The notes under the pieces are model-generated. The model made no database searches. It worked only from the letters and a program-made list of their open reading frames with translations, and was not told where the DNA came from. From positions 17,034,501 to 17,098,500 of the forward strand of contig NC_066837.1 in the NCBI RefSeq assembly GCF_001640805.2: a stretch of 64,000 nt of DNA, written 5' to 3'. A program made the translations under genes and the position numbers. The stretch is from Lates calcarifer (lineage: Eukaryota > Chordata > Actinopteri > Centropomidae). Shown here piece by piece: positions 11,670-23,517 of the stretch (the stretch's first letter is position 1; every line of letters begins with the position of its first letter).

Positions 11670-14600
11670 TCATTCAGTTTTCAGAACTTTCCCTCCTTGT
11701 TTCACCAGCGAGTCCACGCTGTCGTTCACCGTTCCTCCCATATTTTTCACAGCTTCGTCTGTCTTTTCTGACATGCTTTTGTTGCCTAGTTTTCGTCTGC
11801 CCACTTCAGTTACTGCAGATCCAGCAGCTGCCCCAATAGCTCCGCCGACGACACCTCCCAAAAACACACCGAGCACCAGACCCAGCAGTGCACCCCCAAT
11901 GACTACCTTGGGCACCTGTTTAGCAGTAGTCCCGATTTTCTCCCACACTGAGCTCTCAGCCACCATTTTGACCCCTGCTTTGGCCCCAGAGCCCACCTTC
12001 CCCCACACCGGACTCTGTGCCACCATCTTTGCACCGGCGCCGATTCCAGCTCCAACTCGCATGGAACTGTCAGCCACCAGTTTAGCTCCGGTTTTGGCCC
12101 CAGATCCTACTTTTCCCCACATTGGGCTCTTTGCCAAATCCTTTGCCCCGGCTCCGAGCCCAGATCCGACACGCATGGATCTGTCTGCCACTACTTTGGC
12201 CCCTGAACCAACTTTTCCCCAGACTGGACTAGCTGCTGCTGCTTTTGCTCCAGATCCCACCCATGCAGTACCATCTACCACCACCTTGGGAACTCTGTCT
12301 CCTACTAGTTTGGACACATGTCCGGCACTAGCTCCCACTTTCCCCCACACTGAACTATCAACCACCATCTTCTGGACATTTTGCGCTCCACTGCCAACTT
12401 TCTCCCACACAGGACTACTTTTCACGTTCTTTGCTCCCTCACCGACCCACACAGAGCCATCTGCCAACAGTTTGGGTAACATTTTTGCACTAGACTCCAT
12501 TTTCTCCATAAAGGAACGAAGGAGTGAAGGGGACAAGCTTGACATCGTGATAGGAGGAAGGCTTTCGATGTTCATGGTGCTTACACTCATCTCTGCCTCA
12601 TCCCTTGTTTTCTCAATCTCATCCTCTCTCACTTCCTCTTCTGCTTCAGCCACAGGCTGCATGTACGGATAGAGTGCCCGCCTGTCAGAGCGGAGCTGTT
12701 CAACGTCTCCTAGTTTTTCTTGCTCTAGCTTTTTGCCTCTTTTCTCCCTTGCTATCTCTACCTGTCTCTGCCTAACTCTGTTCTCCGCCTCCTGAAAAGC
12801 AGGAGAGGAATAACACTTTCCTCCAGCCTCCTTCACCGTCTGCTCCACCTTCTCTAGCAGCTCCGCCACATTCCTCCTCTCCCCCCTACCTCTTCCCCCC
12901 TCCGATCACATGAAACCTGTCCCGGCATTTCTCCACGAGGTTTAACAAATCCCCCCGTTGACCGGCAAGGTACGCCTCCATGCTGCTGTCTCCTGCCTTC
13001 CCACTCTCCCTCAGTCTATCTGCATAAGTAAAGAGGACCAGCGTGTGTTTCTGGACTGCCTCTGGGCCAAAAACAGTTTCGAGGGCCCTGAGCGTCTGGA
13101 GCTCGGTCTTTGCAGGCTGGTCTATGGGAACGCACAGGAGGAAGGCGTGGGGACCAGGACTGGACAAAGCAACACAGGAGGAGACCTGAGCTCGCACCTC
13201 ATCTGGAGTATGCTCTGAATTGAACCAGTCTGGGGTATCCACCACTGCCACCTGCAGGTGAGAGAGGAAACACATGCAGCAATAAGAAAACACAGTCAAA
13301 TCATGGGAAACCTGCCAGATTCTATTGTTTTATGACACAAAACAAGAAGAGGGTGTCAAAGATTAGATTCTGGGCGTTAACGAACATCTCAGTAACTTTT
13401 AAAACACTGACCCTTCTTCCTTCAACCAGTCCTTTCTTTTTCACACACTCCTGAGTGATGGTTGCGAAGCTGTCTGGGTATGACTTAAACTCCTCTCGCC
13501 CCAGGATCCTGTTGCCAGCTGCACTCTTCCCTCCCCCAGATCGCCCAACCAGCACCAGGCGCAGCTCTGGGGAGGACAGGGAGGCTGAGGAGGGATAGGC
13601 AGTGGCAGCAGCAGTAGCAGCGGCAGCGGCGGCAGAGGTCGATGAGGAGGAAGAGGGGAATGAGGAAGGAAAGGCGGCGAAGGTCGGCGAGGAAGGGGAG
13701 GAGGAGAAGACGGGTGAATGAGGGCTAGAAGTAGGAGACGCCTCCGGGGATTTCTCCTCAAAGCTGTTGATTCTGTGATGAACTGAAAACAATCAGGTGT
13801 AACTGAGAGTTTAATATGGAAATAAAAAATGGAAATTATTTTTTAAACATTCAACATTGTATAAATGAACTGATATAATATGAGACAGTGAGGTCCTGTG
13901 ACTCACAAGTAGTAACCATCTTTGGACTTGACTGGGCCTCAGACATTTGTGAGAGTATAGCTCCATCTACAGAGGAAAAACAGTAGATATGAGTCCTGTA
14001 CATTTTCTGGTCAACCTTTTCTTCTTCTTTTTTTTTTTAACAACATATTGTGATGTAGAACACAAGTGGTTGCAAAAATGGGATCCATTGGCATTTACCT
14101 TGATTTAGTCTGAAACTGGGCGTCCTCTTCACCTCCCTGTCATCATGCGACTCTGAATATGACTGTCGCTCTGCTGCTGGAGTTGAATGAAGCCCATTAG
14201 ATACTTGACTTACACCCACCCTTGCCTCCATCTCATCCCTCTCTTGTCTCCTACTCCTCTGTGTTTCCGTGTCGGTAATGCGCGTTGATGCGACCATCTC
14301 TCTTCTTTCTTCTCTTTGAGCTCTGTAGCTTTCCATAAGTTCACGTTTTCTGTCATTCACTCGTTTCTCCAGCTCTCTCTCCTGGGCTGTTTTCATGTGG
14401 TATACCCCATTTTGCTGCACCATTCTCTCCACCTGTTACATCAATAACAAACTATAACTCACATTTAGAATTAAAATGTCACGTTTTATAATTCCTGCAC
14501 TGTGGGATAAATTCCCATGTCGTCCAAAGTTACAGTGTTATTAACCTAATTATCAATACCCAAACCTGTCCTGACTACAGCTGGGTGTGATTGCATGAGT

Positions 14601-15923
14601 ATGAAACAGGGCGTTGCTGGGAAACTCTACAGCATGCTCAGACAAAAACAATTAAAACAAAGAACTCCAACACATGCAGTATGCAATAAAACTGAAGTTA
14701 AAAAGTACTTGACAAAATCTCAAAATCCACTTCAATTCCACCTCACTCCTGGTGTTTTTTAATACCCAAAAAAACTGATAAAACTATGAGATGACTTTTG
14801 ACACTCATTAAGAAATGTGCCAAAATGTGTGTGTGAACTCAACACTGACACTAATCGTTCTCTCTTACCTTCTCCAGCAGCTCGCAGACCTGCTCCCTGT
14901 CCTGTCGCTGGCGATTATTGATGACATGGTACCTTCCACCACAGCGCTCAATCATCTGCCTCAGGCCTGGGTGCTCTTTCTGCAGGTATTCCTGTGGAGA
15001 ACAATTTGGTTTGTGTGAATTTAGACTTGCAAATGGTTTGCCTCTCCTGCTAATAAAACCAGTGGCTGATTTAGTCCAAATTGGAGACAATGAATGGTGA
15101 TGTAATATTGCTGATACTGATGACTTGAAAGATGCCAGGTGCACATCTCTAATACCTCTGCTGTTTTTCCCATCAAGTAGTCCCCGCAAGTCAATAGGAC
15201 CAGGGTGTGATCCAGCGCCTCCCTCCCAAAGAGCTCCTCCAGCTCTGCAGGCACACGACCTTCCATCTGGGAACACCAGGGAGAGGGGGAGAGGAAAAGA
15301 CAAATTCATTAGTAAAAAAAAAAATTTGTTCATTAAAATTAACTGATAAATTCACTGCCAAATTATTGGCAACAAGATAGAAATTATTCATGTTGTATGC
15401 TGGCTATATTTTGTTTTCATCTTCAAAAGGAAATAAACATGATATTAAGACACACAAGAATGTGACTTTTACAATGACTTCATTTCGAGGAGTAATTTTC
15501 TTCCTGTTCCAGATGTCATCAGAAAAAAAAAAAAAACCTAACATAACTGCCATAAAAGCTTAAACACATCAAGCAAAGACTAAAACCAACCTCTGTGAAC
15601 TGGCTAACTGGCACCAGCAGCAAAATACCATGTGGACCTGGTGCTACCAGGGTCATTGCTCGCTCTGTCTCCCCCCTGACACTGTCCTCCATCTTGCCGC
15701 CTGTCCAGTACCATCTCGGCGCCTCCACCAGGGTCACGCTCCTGCCCTCAGAGACGCCCTGTCGCACCTGGCAGCTCCTGGAGGCGGCGGGAGAGATGGG
15801 GGACAGCTGGCCCAGGATAGTGTCTGCTGATGACGTCTTTCCACATCCAAGGTTCCCCAGAAGAACAAGCCTCAGCTCTGGGGGCGAGGACCCATAGTAG
15901 CTACCTCTGAAGTGCTCACTCAT
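11670..15923 (-). CDS. Tandem AIG1/GIMAP-like GTPase with repeat and glycine-zipper tail (frameshifted as sequenced)
   Basis: Coding exons on the minus strand: 15923-15591, 15266-15156, 14991-14869, 14432-14099, 13966-13907, 13782-13412 and 13251-11670. All splice phases agree, which supports one gene of about 970 residues. Domain 1 has a P-loop GNLGCGKT (residues 23-30) but EAP where GIMAPs have DTPG. Residues 190-300 are a charged, probably coiled-coil segment. A Ser/Ala-rich linker precedes domain 2: P-loop GRSGGGKS (about 400-407), DTPD (about 449-452), TYADRL, then the GIMAP-typical NVAELLEK and AFQEAE. The last about 300 residues carry repeated S-P-V-W-G-K-V-G-S-G-A-K units and a Gly/Ala-rich hydrophobic segment. 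GIMAPs are immune-associated, membrane-linked GTP-binding proteins. A G6 run at 12895-12900 shifts the frame by one base, with a stop at 12888-12886. The family is certain; the tail is not one I recognise. Confidence 0.85.
11930..12460 (-). repeat. Protein-level tandem repeat (S-x-V/M-W-G-K-V-G type) in the GIMAP-like tail
   Basis: At least six related units of roughly 20-35 residues, each with a core close to SPVWGKVGSGAK. Many are separated by VADSSMRVG-like or VVDSSVWGK-like units. The units differ by substitutions and length, so this is an ageing internal duplication rather than a fresh microsatellite. The tail ends in a Gly/Ala/Val/Leu segment (about 11820-11905) with GxxxG spacing that could insert in a membrane. 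Confidence 0.85.
12895..12900 (-). other. Homopolymer frameshift inside the GIMAP-like last exon
   Basis: The minus-strand reading runs in frame through the GIMAP 'CRDRFHVIGGG' segment into a run of six G and then reaches TAG at 12888-12886. The GIMAP-typical continuation (NVAELLEKVE) is open in the other frame and extends to 11670. One G fewer would connect the two without a stop. A spliced explanation fails: the GTAGGG donor would join out of frame to the only good acceptor (about 12,793), and it would delete conserved family sequence. A sequencing or assembly error is likeliest; a null allele is the alternative. Confidence 0.8.
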
Positions 15924-16924
15924 AGCTGAAAAGAGAGAAAGGATGACGAGGAGTGCTAATTCAGTACCAAAGATTGCTTGAAGCTACTCAAACTAACCAA
16001 CTGCATGGGCACGTTGTGAGAATGAACATTTTCATATGAATATAAGGTTTGTCTATGAAGACTTTGAGAAGCTGAAACCACATGCAAATAAAACTGGAAA
16101 AACAGGGAACTGGACAGGTCGAGTAGGAGACTAATCATCTAATCTGATATTTGATATATGGATAGGGTGAGAGACTTCTTAAAATAAACACAAACACAAC
16201 ACAAACAATAAACTTTCACCTGCATTTATAGGATACCTTTCATCTCTGTCCAGAGTGTGTGCTTGTGTCCTACACTTAAAAGATCAGTCTGCATATTTAA
16301 TTTCTGCACTTAATTCCTACTTATTCTCACCTGTTGAGAGGATGGAATGAATCAGGCTTAACAAGAACTAAGACAATTGATAATGGCTGTACACTTGCTC
16401 AGTAAAGCTTTCATTTCACTAGAGCCTTTCTTAAGTTTCTCGCTGCTTCCTCGTTTTTTTCAGTGTGCATGGTAATGCCACACCTTGCCAGTCTTGTCCA
16501 ACTACATTCTACTTCTACTTTGACTTTTTATATTTGGAGTGATATACAAACATGAACAAACACATCCACCTACAAATGTACACAAAAATAAAGCCCCTGA
16601 CATGTGGCACTATGATACCACAAAACAGTGCAGTGTTTCAAGACTATACATATTTAATACTGAAGTGAAACTCAAACTTGGCATTAAACTAATACTGTGG
16701 TACTAACAAGTGGTAGTATTGTAGTATTTTCAAAGCTGACATAACACTGACAACCATTTGCTCAGACCTGTGCACAGCTGGTATAAATACACACCACAGT
16801 GCATTTTACATACATGGGTAAATTCTTGTTACCAAATAATAATGTGGCCAAGACACCTATGATTTATCATTATTGATAATTTGGTAAATAGATGCATTAC
16901 ACAAACTATAAGAAATATACTTAC

Positions 16925-17124
16925 TCTGTGTGAGGTCCGAGCTGTGTGAGGTTTTTGATGCTGCGTTGATGTATTGTCCCCTCTGAGTGCTCTATGTGTT
17001 CAGATGGCACTGAATTACGTGTCTCATCCACACAACTTCTGCATGTCGGCTCCCAGTCGAATGCTAAAAGCTGCCTGCGCAGGTGAGATTCAGGCAGTCT
17101 GACCACTCCCAATTTCGAACTCAT
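16925..17124 (-). other. Probable 5' leader exon of the GIMAP-like gene with an upstream ORF
   Basis: An open frame from ATG at 17124 runs 66 codons to a good donor (ACAGA|GTAAGT at 16924). Splicing to the acceptor before 15925 (TTTTCAG|CTATGAG) puts this ORF out of frame with the main ATG. It then stops at a TGA eight bases into the main coding region. The exon is therefore read as leader sequence with a 69-codon uORF that overlaps the main start. Linkage of the two exons is inferred from strand, spacing and splice-site quality. Confidence 0.5.
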
Positions 17125-17129
17125 GCACG

Positions 17130-18463
17130 CGCGAATACACTCATTAAGTAGATGTTTTCGTGCACAACAGGTTTCTTTGTTTGCAGCCTGCTAAGCATTC
17201 CAAGATGGGGTGGAGGTGTATCCCAGGGTGCATGTGAATCATTCTACCATAGTTTTATCTACCACACCCATGAAGTGTCACAACTCATGGATGTCTGTCA
17301 AATAAGCTGTCCTTCCAGATTTATAGACTTTCAGGTTAGTAAATATCCTAATACGCTGCAGTTGCCATCTCGAGGTGGCACTGTGGGCCCAGACAGACAC
17401 GACAATTATATAATGTAATTAGGACCTTGTGTCGTGTGTCATTGATTAAGAGTTCACAAAATAGTTCTTTGCTACAACTGCAATCCTGAATAGTTTATAA
17501 AACCCATGAAGCCTCGAACTTTAATTCTTCAGTCTGGGACCTTTGTATTATCTATAAAATGTTTTCAAATCACAGGTGTCGAATTCATTGATAATTTGAG
17601 CAATTACAGACAAATAATAGACCTCATTATAAAATGAAAGTAATGATTTATAGTACAAACCATAGGTGAATTCACAATTTATGAAACCACATCAAATCAC
17701 CCTGTATCTCTCAGCATATATTAAGACTGATCTCAATGGTGTGGTACAGATTTACAGATACAGATGTACAAACACCTGCAGCTTGAGCTCTGGGCTCCCA
17801 TCTAGAAAATATATTCACTAGTACAAATTCTGAATTAAAGGAATAAGACTGACCATTAAGCTGTTTTTAGAAAACTTAGAAAACATTGAAACATGTTATT
17901 GGAAGATCTTCACAATGCGATGATCACACATTTAGATGAGAAATGAATTATTAGTGGCTTCTGCATCTTGACTTTCTCCTGTGCAGTCAAATGAATCATC
18001 AGCTAGGACTCACGTCAGAGGTGCAAAAAATACACTGAGACTACATTTCTGTAACTGAGCTAATGCATACTTGTAATTCTCTAAAATTTTTGAATCAAAT
18101 GTAATCATACAGAGGAAATTGTGTTAACTTTATATTCAAGTATAAAACTAAGAGACTGTCAAGAGACTAACCAACCTGCACTGACACAGGCACAAGATGT
18201 CTGTGTCACTATTCTGATGAAGAAAAGTTGTGTAATTTAGTGTTCAAATACATCTTTTAATTAACCAACTGATAGAAAAACGTAAAGCTGATACATTCAA
18301 GTAAACTTATATACTTGTAATTAACACAAAAATAATGTGTAAAACAGATATTCTTTTAGAACCAAATATATTTGATTCTTATTGTCCATATGTAAATTAA
18401 CCTAAAGCGTTTTTCAGCATATCACAACATGCTACATATGGCCAGTGTGGTCTTCATCATCAC
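17130..18463. other. Intergenic region between the GIMAP-like and HMGXB4-like genes
   Basis: AT-rich sequence without a convincing exon. It contains the presumed promoter of the GIMAP-like gene on the left and the 3' untranslated region of the HMGXB4-like gene on the right, with a TTTAAT (minus-strand ATTAAA) near 18257 as a possible poly(A) signal. Confidence 0.5.
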
Positions 18464-21400
18464 TCACAGACCAGGCATCACATAAGCAATGTTTTCCAGA
18501 GTGGAGGCCTTAAAAAACAACAACAAAGTGATTTTAAAAAAACAAGTGTTTCCTCCTTAAGTCATAAATTACTGGAAGAACAATCATGTCACTGTATGTA
18601 GGACTTGTGGAAAATATACAGTGTATGTGTGCGAGGTCAAGTCTAGGTATCTCTCACCAGTGTGTGTTGTGTGCAGCTCCTGAGCTCTGGTATCTGTGCA
18701 GTGAGGTAGATTAGAGGAGCCAGGGAACACAGCAAAGAGTCCAGGAGCAGAGACAAGCTACTGGACATGCTCACCATTTTCTGCAAAGACACAAACAGAG
18801 GCCAAAGATTCCCTCATTTACTGAATATGCTGCACGTTCTCCAAAGGCTAAATGAAACATGCAAAAACCTGTTTGTGTCAGTGCTGGAGCAGACTGACCA
18901 GCCAAGTGTTTTCATTTGTAGCACTGCCATATCTCACAGCCTTCAAAATGTCTTTCCATGACTTTTCCCAAAATACTTTTTGCACAAATTAGTACTGTTC
19001 GTTTTCAAAATCTTGTGAGAGAAAACAAAACAGCACCTCCTACAATAACATGCATATTGTAAAAAAAATCCTCCATAAGAATCAATATGTGAAAACAATA
19101 CTTTGAGTTTTGCATGTATTTTTGACTAGATATAATATATTCTCTTAAATAACAAATTTTTAAAATCAGTTTTAATACAGTCTTTTAGACAAGCAGCTTT
19201 AACACAAGGGGATCCAAGTATGTATGACCCAAAAATATATTTCTAAAAACCCTGACTAAGAGTAGTTTTCTACACTTGGTAGGAGAACCACTGTCCTATC
19301 ATCTGAGCCACAAAACTCAAAATAAACATCTTCTAACCATACACTGTGGATGTGAGTTAGTGTTATTTCATTTGGTTCTGTGACTTTTATTTGTCTATGT
19401 TGCCTGATGCACACCTTATAGATGAGAATAAATTTCAAAAACACATCATCATGTAAAAGAACAAGCTGAATTTGAGCTTCTTTATTCTAAAATGTAGGAA
19501 AATGTTGTAACTAATCAAAATTATGTTGATGTTTTGGTGCATTTTTCAGCTCCAAGATTAAAATTGCCATTAAAAAAATAAAAAAGTATTCAATACAAAT
19601 CAAGCCCCAGGCTGTGAGAAATGTTTGCTTTATGTCCACTGAATCTACTTACATCTGTCTCCTGAAGATGGTGTCCAATCAGGGACAAGGACTCCCCCAG
19701 GAGGTGTAGGTGAGCTGCAGCACTGACAAGATCCCCATCAGAGCAGCCAGGACTCCTGGATATGGATCCAAGAGTGTCCCATGCTGAACCAATGGGACTG
19801 CATGTGGGACTAAAGGGACTGCAGGTGTCAGTCATGGGGCTAGAACATGCTGGATTAACTGCAGAGCTAGCTGCAGTAGCAATGGTTGGCACTGAGCTAG
19901 GAACAGGTATGAACAGAGAGAGCCTGTGGATTTCTGGAGTGACAGGAGGCCTGACAGGTCTGGTAACGGTACAGTCTGCCATGTTGTGCTGGCCATTGAG
20001 ATATACTGTGTACTCTGGTATGGAGCTGGGACTTGCCTGGGAGAAGCACAAAGGTAGAAAGATGATGATGAGCTGAAACGAAAATATAAAGTATACTTGA
20101 GAGAAGCTTTTGGACAGTTACCTGATCAATGCTGCCCTCTGCTGTGCAACATGAATGCAACAAGTTGTCCTGGGCATCCTAGAAGAGCATTAATATATCA
20201 GTCCTGAGGCTGGAAAGGAAAGGGTGAAATCACAGGCTGTTTCTATCAATCCTGAGCAATGGAGAGTTTTAGCAGCTGAGGATTTCTTTGATCAATCATG
20301 CAGGTTAAAGTCAGTCTCCAGTAGAAGTTTGTCAAGCCTCTTTGATGATCAAAAATGCTCAAAATGATCAAAAATGTTTAATCCCATGTCCTTACATCTC
20401 AACTGTTCTCTCACCTCTTCTCCTCCTCCTCTCTCCCCCAGTCTGTAGTGAGGCACAGAGACGGGATAGACAGGCAGGAAGCACGAGGACTCTGCTCCAT
20501 AAAGTTCAGGCTCAGTTCCACTATTATCTGCACATAAGGAGATTATTGTGATGCAATTCACAAGATAAGCTAATTATTTTATCTACACATTATTTACAAA
20601 GTGATATATAATAGATTTTTTTTTACAATGTGCCATTTATTCATATCTGTACTGATATCATCGCTGATAACAGAGAACACATTTCTGCATCCAATGGAAT
20701 GTCCCCTCCCTGCACCCTTAGACACTGTGATCATGTGATTACTCTTGTTTTTAACTACATAAACACATGCACATACATTTACCCTAACTGTTTACTCCTT
20801 ACCAGGCTTTTGTCTCATCTTGCTGAGGGAGCCTGCTGATTCCTGAAAAAGTAGAATAATAACCCATTACATTTGCAGTAACCAAGGAAATTCACAATAC
20901 AATCATAGTATTTTGCCAACATCAACAGTGGTACCATGATAAAGTAATGGTAATGGTCTTTTTAAAATGAATTCATAAAGTAAAAAATAACCCTACACTA
21001 TTATGACAAATTCTCAGAGCGCAAGAATCGTCGTACTGAATTATTCACATCACTACAATGAACTTTGAATTTTATAGTTTTATAGACAGCTGAGACGAAA
21101 CAGCACGTACCAAACTGCACAGTATGAACCTATTCATGTACACACACTGCCATAAACTTGCAAAAAGCTGCCACCACAGTTCAGTTTAAATGTCTGCAGT
21201 CGAGGAGGGAAAACAACTCTGCCACTGCAACACAACATGTTAGAATATTGATGCCAGTGCATCAGTACAGTGGGGCTTGGAAATTGTGCATGTATTATGA
21301 TTTGTCTCACCACTCATCGCAGCTCAGTGTCAACATTCAGCTAAGAGATAACTTTACCTTGTGAGGCCTCTTGGTGCTATGTTCCTCAACATCCAACTCT

Positions 21401-21465
21401 GGTTCCTCCAGGTCCTCCATATTCATCACGCTGGGAGACCTTTTCCACTCTCTCTCTAGCTGCAT
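18464..21465 (-). CDS. HMGXB4-like protein lacking the HMG box
   Basis: Seven coding exons on the minus strand: 21465-21358, 20842-20803, 20527-20415, 20178-20122, 20036-19653, 18780-18658 and 18508-18464. Phases agree and give about 289 residues. The C-terminal third is clearly that of HMGXB4: AAHLHLLGESLSLIGHHLQE (about 215-232), then SSLSLLLDSLLCSLAPL and a final ENIAYVMPGL. Human HMGXB4 (about 600 residues) has an HMG box just before this domain and a Lys-rich N-terminal half. Neither is visible here; the N-terminal part is acidic, then Pro/Ser/Thr-rich. The start at 21465 has an in-frame TGA a few codons upstream. HMGXB4 and HMOX1 are close neighbours in human, and hmox1 is next door here, so this is a lineage-specific shortened copy of that gene. 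A non-coding first exon probably ends at the GTGAGT donor near 23319. Symbol left blank because I cannot tell a shortened orthologue from a duplicate. Confidence 0.82.
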
Positions 21466-23319
21466 CCACTCACTAGGCCTCCTTCACCATCCATTTATAC
21501 AGCCAGCAATGACAGGGAGTGCGATCCAGACAGCAGCAACACTAAATAGAACATAGATTGGAAAACATGATTTGAACTGAATATTTTGGGGTTTTGGACT
21601 GTTGGTCGGACAAAACAAAATATTTAAAGATGTTTCTGTTGGCTGTGGGAAATTATAGCAGGCATCTTTTACTCTTCTGACATTTCATATACAATTAATC
21701 AACTGAATGAAAAAATCTTCAGCCCTATTTCATAAACAATTCCTTTAAAGTATACTCCAAAGCTTAATATTATTTTGACGCTATGTGTAACCCTATTTGA
21801 ATGTTCATGTTGTTAACATTTAGACAAAAAATTAGGGTTGACAAAATGTATTACTCTAAAAGGTGTATGACTTAACCCAGATACGCTTGCTGAAAGTTTG
21901 GCACTGGCACTTGGGCAAGTGAATGAGTCATTAACTGTCGATTTCAACTGACTTTACAGGATTGTGGTTTGCCATTGTAAGCAAAAATAAGAGGAAATTG
22001 CAGGTGCAGTGTTGCCAGATTGGATTTTTATGGCCTCTTCTCTTTTTCTTTAATTGGACAGAAACAATTTATTACAGTTGTTATAATTTGGGCTACTTTT
22101 TGTACCATTAGGGCAGTTTCCACCTATGAAAAGTTAAGTTATATTCCAGAGGTTTTCAAACTGTGACAGAGACTTGCAGGGTGCAGAGGGAGCGATGAGA
22201 GGCAGAGATAGTGTGCGAGGTGAAAGTACAGATGCAGGCGGGTGTTCTTCAAACAAACCAACTAGTTACTCTATTTTGGCTTGTTTATCAACACACATAA
22301 TGTCAAATAATGTCACTTGACGCTGCAGGGGTTGTGCAGCATCTTCATGCTGTTCTTATCACTTCTTATCACTGGTTATGTAGTATTTGCAAGGTGTAAT
22401 TTGTAGCTGTGACTTGCTGCATATGTGCTGCTTTGATTATGTTGCTGGTTATTTATTTGTTTGTTTGTTGTTTTATATTATTACAGAGGAGGTTAAACAC
22501 ATGTGGAGCATGTGTGTCCAAGACAAATTTCCATATGGGGGAAATTAAGCTCCCATACAACAGCTGGAAGCAATTATGTTATACTAACATAGCCAGTGGT
22601 GGTCGATGGCTGCAGTTTCTGTCAAAAATCAGTCGCATCTCAGTCAAGTCTAAACACACAGACATAATACACATATTTTTAGATTAAGTGTGACTTACAC
22701 TTTGTTATGCTATCTGGGTTTTCTGATACTCGTGTCAATAAATGCACTTAGAAGTCATTGAAAAAGACGCTTCAGATCTTGCCTGAAAATCATCAGGTAT
22801 TAAAGTTATCTTCACAAAATAATTCACTGATAGACAGCCTATCTGTAAATTCATGAGCAGACTACAAACGGACACTGCTATTAGCTAATTCGGCACATAA
22901 ATTTTCCAAAATGTAAACATATATGACGAATGGGCAAGTTATGGGCACTGGTTGAAGTACTTTTTGTCTAGGTGTTCCAATGTTACTAATAACACAAGAG
23001 TGAACTTGGGACTCTCTGCTCCGACGGTCTGTATAACACCTTTTATCTAAATTAAGTGAAAACAAACGGATAAGGATATATGCGCTGAGGACAAGCTGTT
23101 CGTGTCGCCATATTTTAGGTTCAAAGTTTGTCGTCGACGTTCCTAGCTTACAGCCGCAGCCAACAGAACAACCGAAACTTCAATGAAAGCAAACGTTAAC
23201 TTAAAAAAAAACCTTGAGCGCTGAGCTTATCAGTCCACTGAACAACGAGTAGCGACTGTAGCCTGACAGACAACCTCAAACCCGGACAATCCTTGTCGCA
23301 GGTAGCTTCGGGTAAACTC

Positions 23320-23400
23320 ACGGTCTCAACCTTTTGTCAGTCACGTAGCTGGAAAGTGTGGGAGAGAAACTGCTGATTCACGTTTAGCACTTCCCCGGCC
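23320..23400 (-). other. Probable non-coding first exon and promoter of the HMGXB4-like gene
   Basis: On the minus strand, a donor GAGACC|GTGAGT at about 23319 follows GC-richer sequence, unlike the AT-rich flanks. The first coding exon downstream has no long upstream open frame, so a non-coding leader exon is expected. The transcription start is not determinable by eye. Confidence 0.4.
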
Positions 23401-23497
23401 TCTTTCTCCCTCCCTATCCCGCTGTCCGTCATTCCGCTGATTCATGTTAAGCTTGAGCAACAAGTAACTGATTTAATAGATCACCTATTATGATATG

Positions 23498-23517
23498 CAG
23501 CTGCCAGCTGCCAGCTG
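23498..23517. promoter_or_regulatory. Three CAGCTG E-boxes at 7-bp spacing
   Basis: CAGCTG occurs at 23498-23503, 23505-23510 and 23512-23517, each separated by one C. A partial fourth copy follows. CAGCTG is a bHLH (E-protein, MyoD or TAL-type) consensus. The cluster is about 100-200 bases upstream of the HMGXB4-like leader exon and 1.4 kb upstream of the hmox1 TATA box. Confidence 0.4.

Noticed and set aside
11653..12672. 339-codon plus-strand ORF
   Set aside because: It is the antisense shadow of the GIMAP-like tail; its Pro/Thr-rich repeats mirror the Gly/Ser repeats of the real frame.
12793..12891. A short intron in the GIMAP-like last exon (GTAGGG to TTTTCAG)
   Set aside because: The acceptor looks good, but the join is out of frame and would remove the conserved NVAELLEK...AFQEAE segment of the family.
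15519..15923. Two separate GIMAP genes instead of one
   Set aside because: Exon phases (0,0,0,1,1,0) carry through from the first domain to the second and no promoter-like start or poly(A) signal was seen between them. Not fully excluded.
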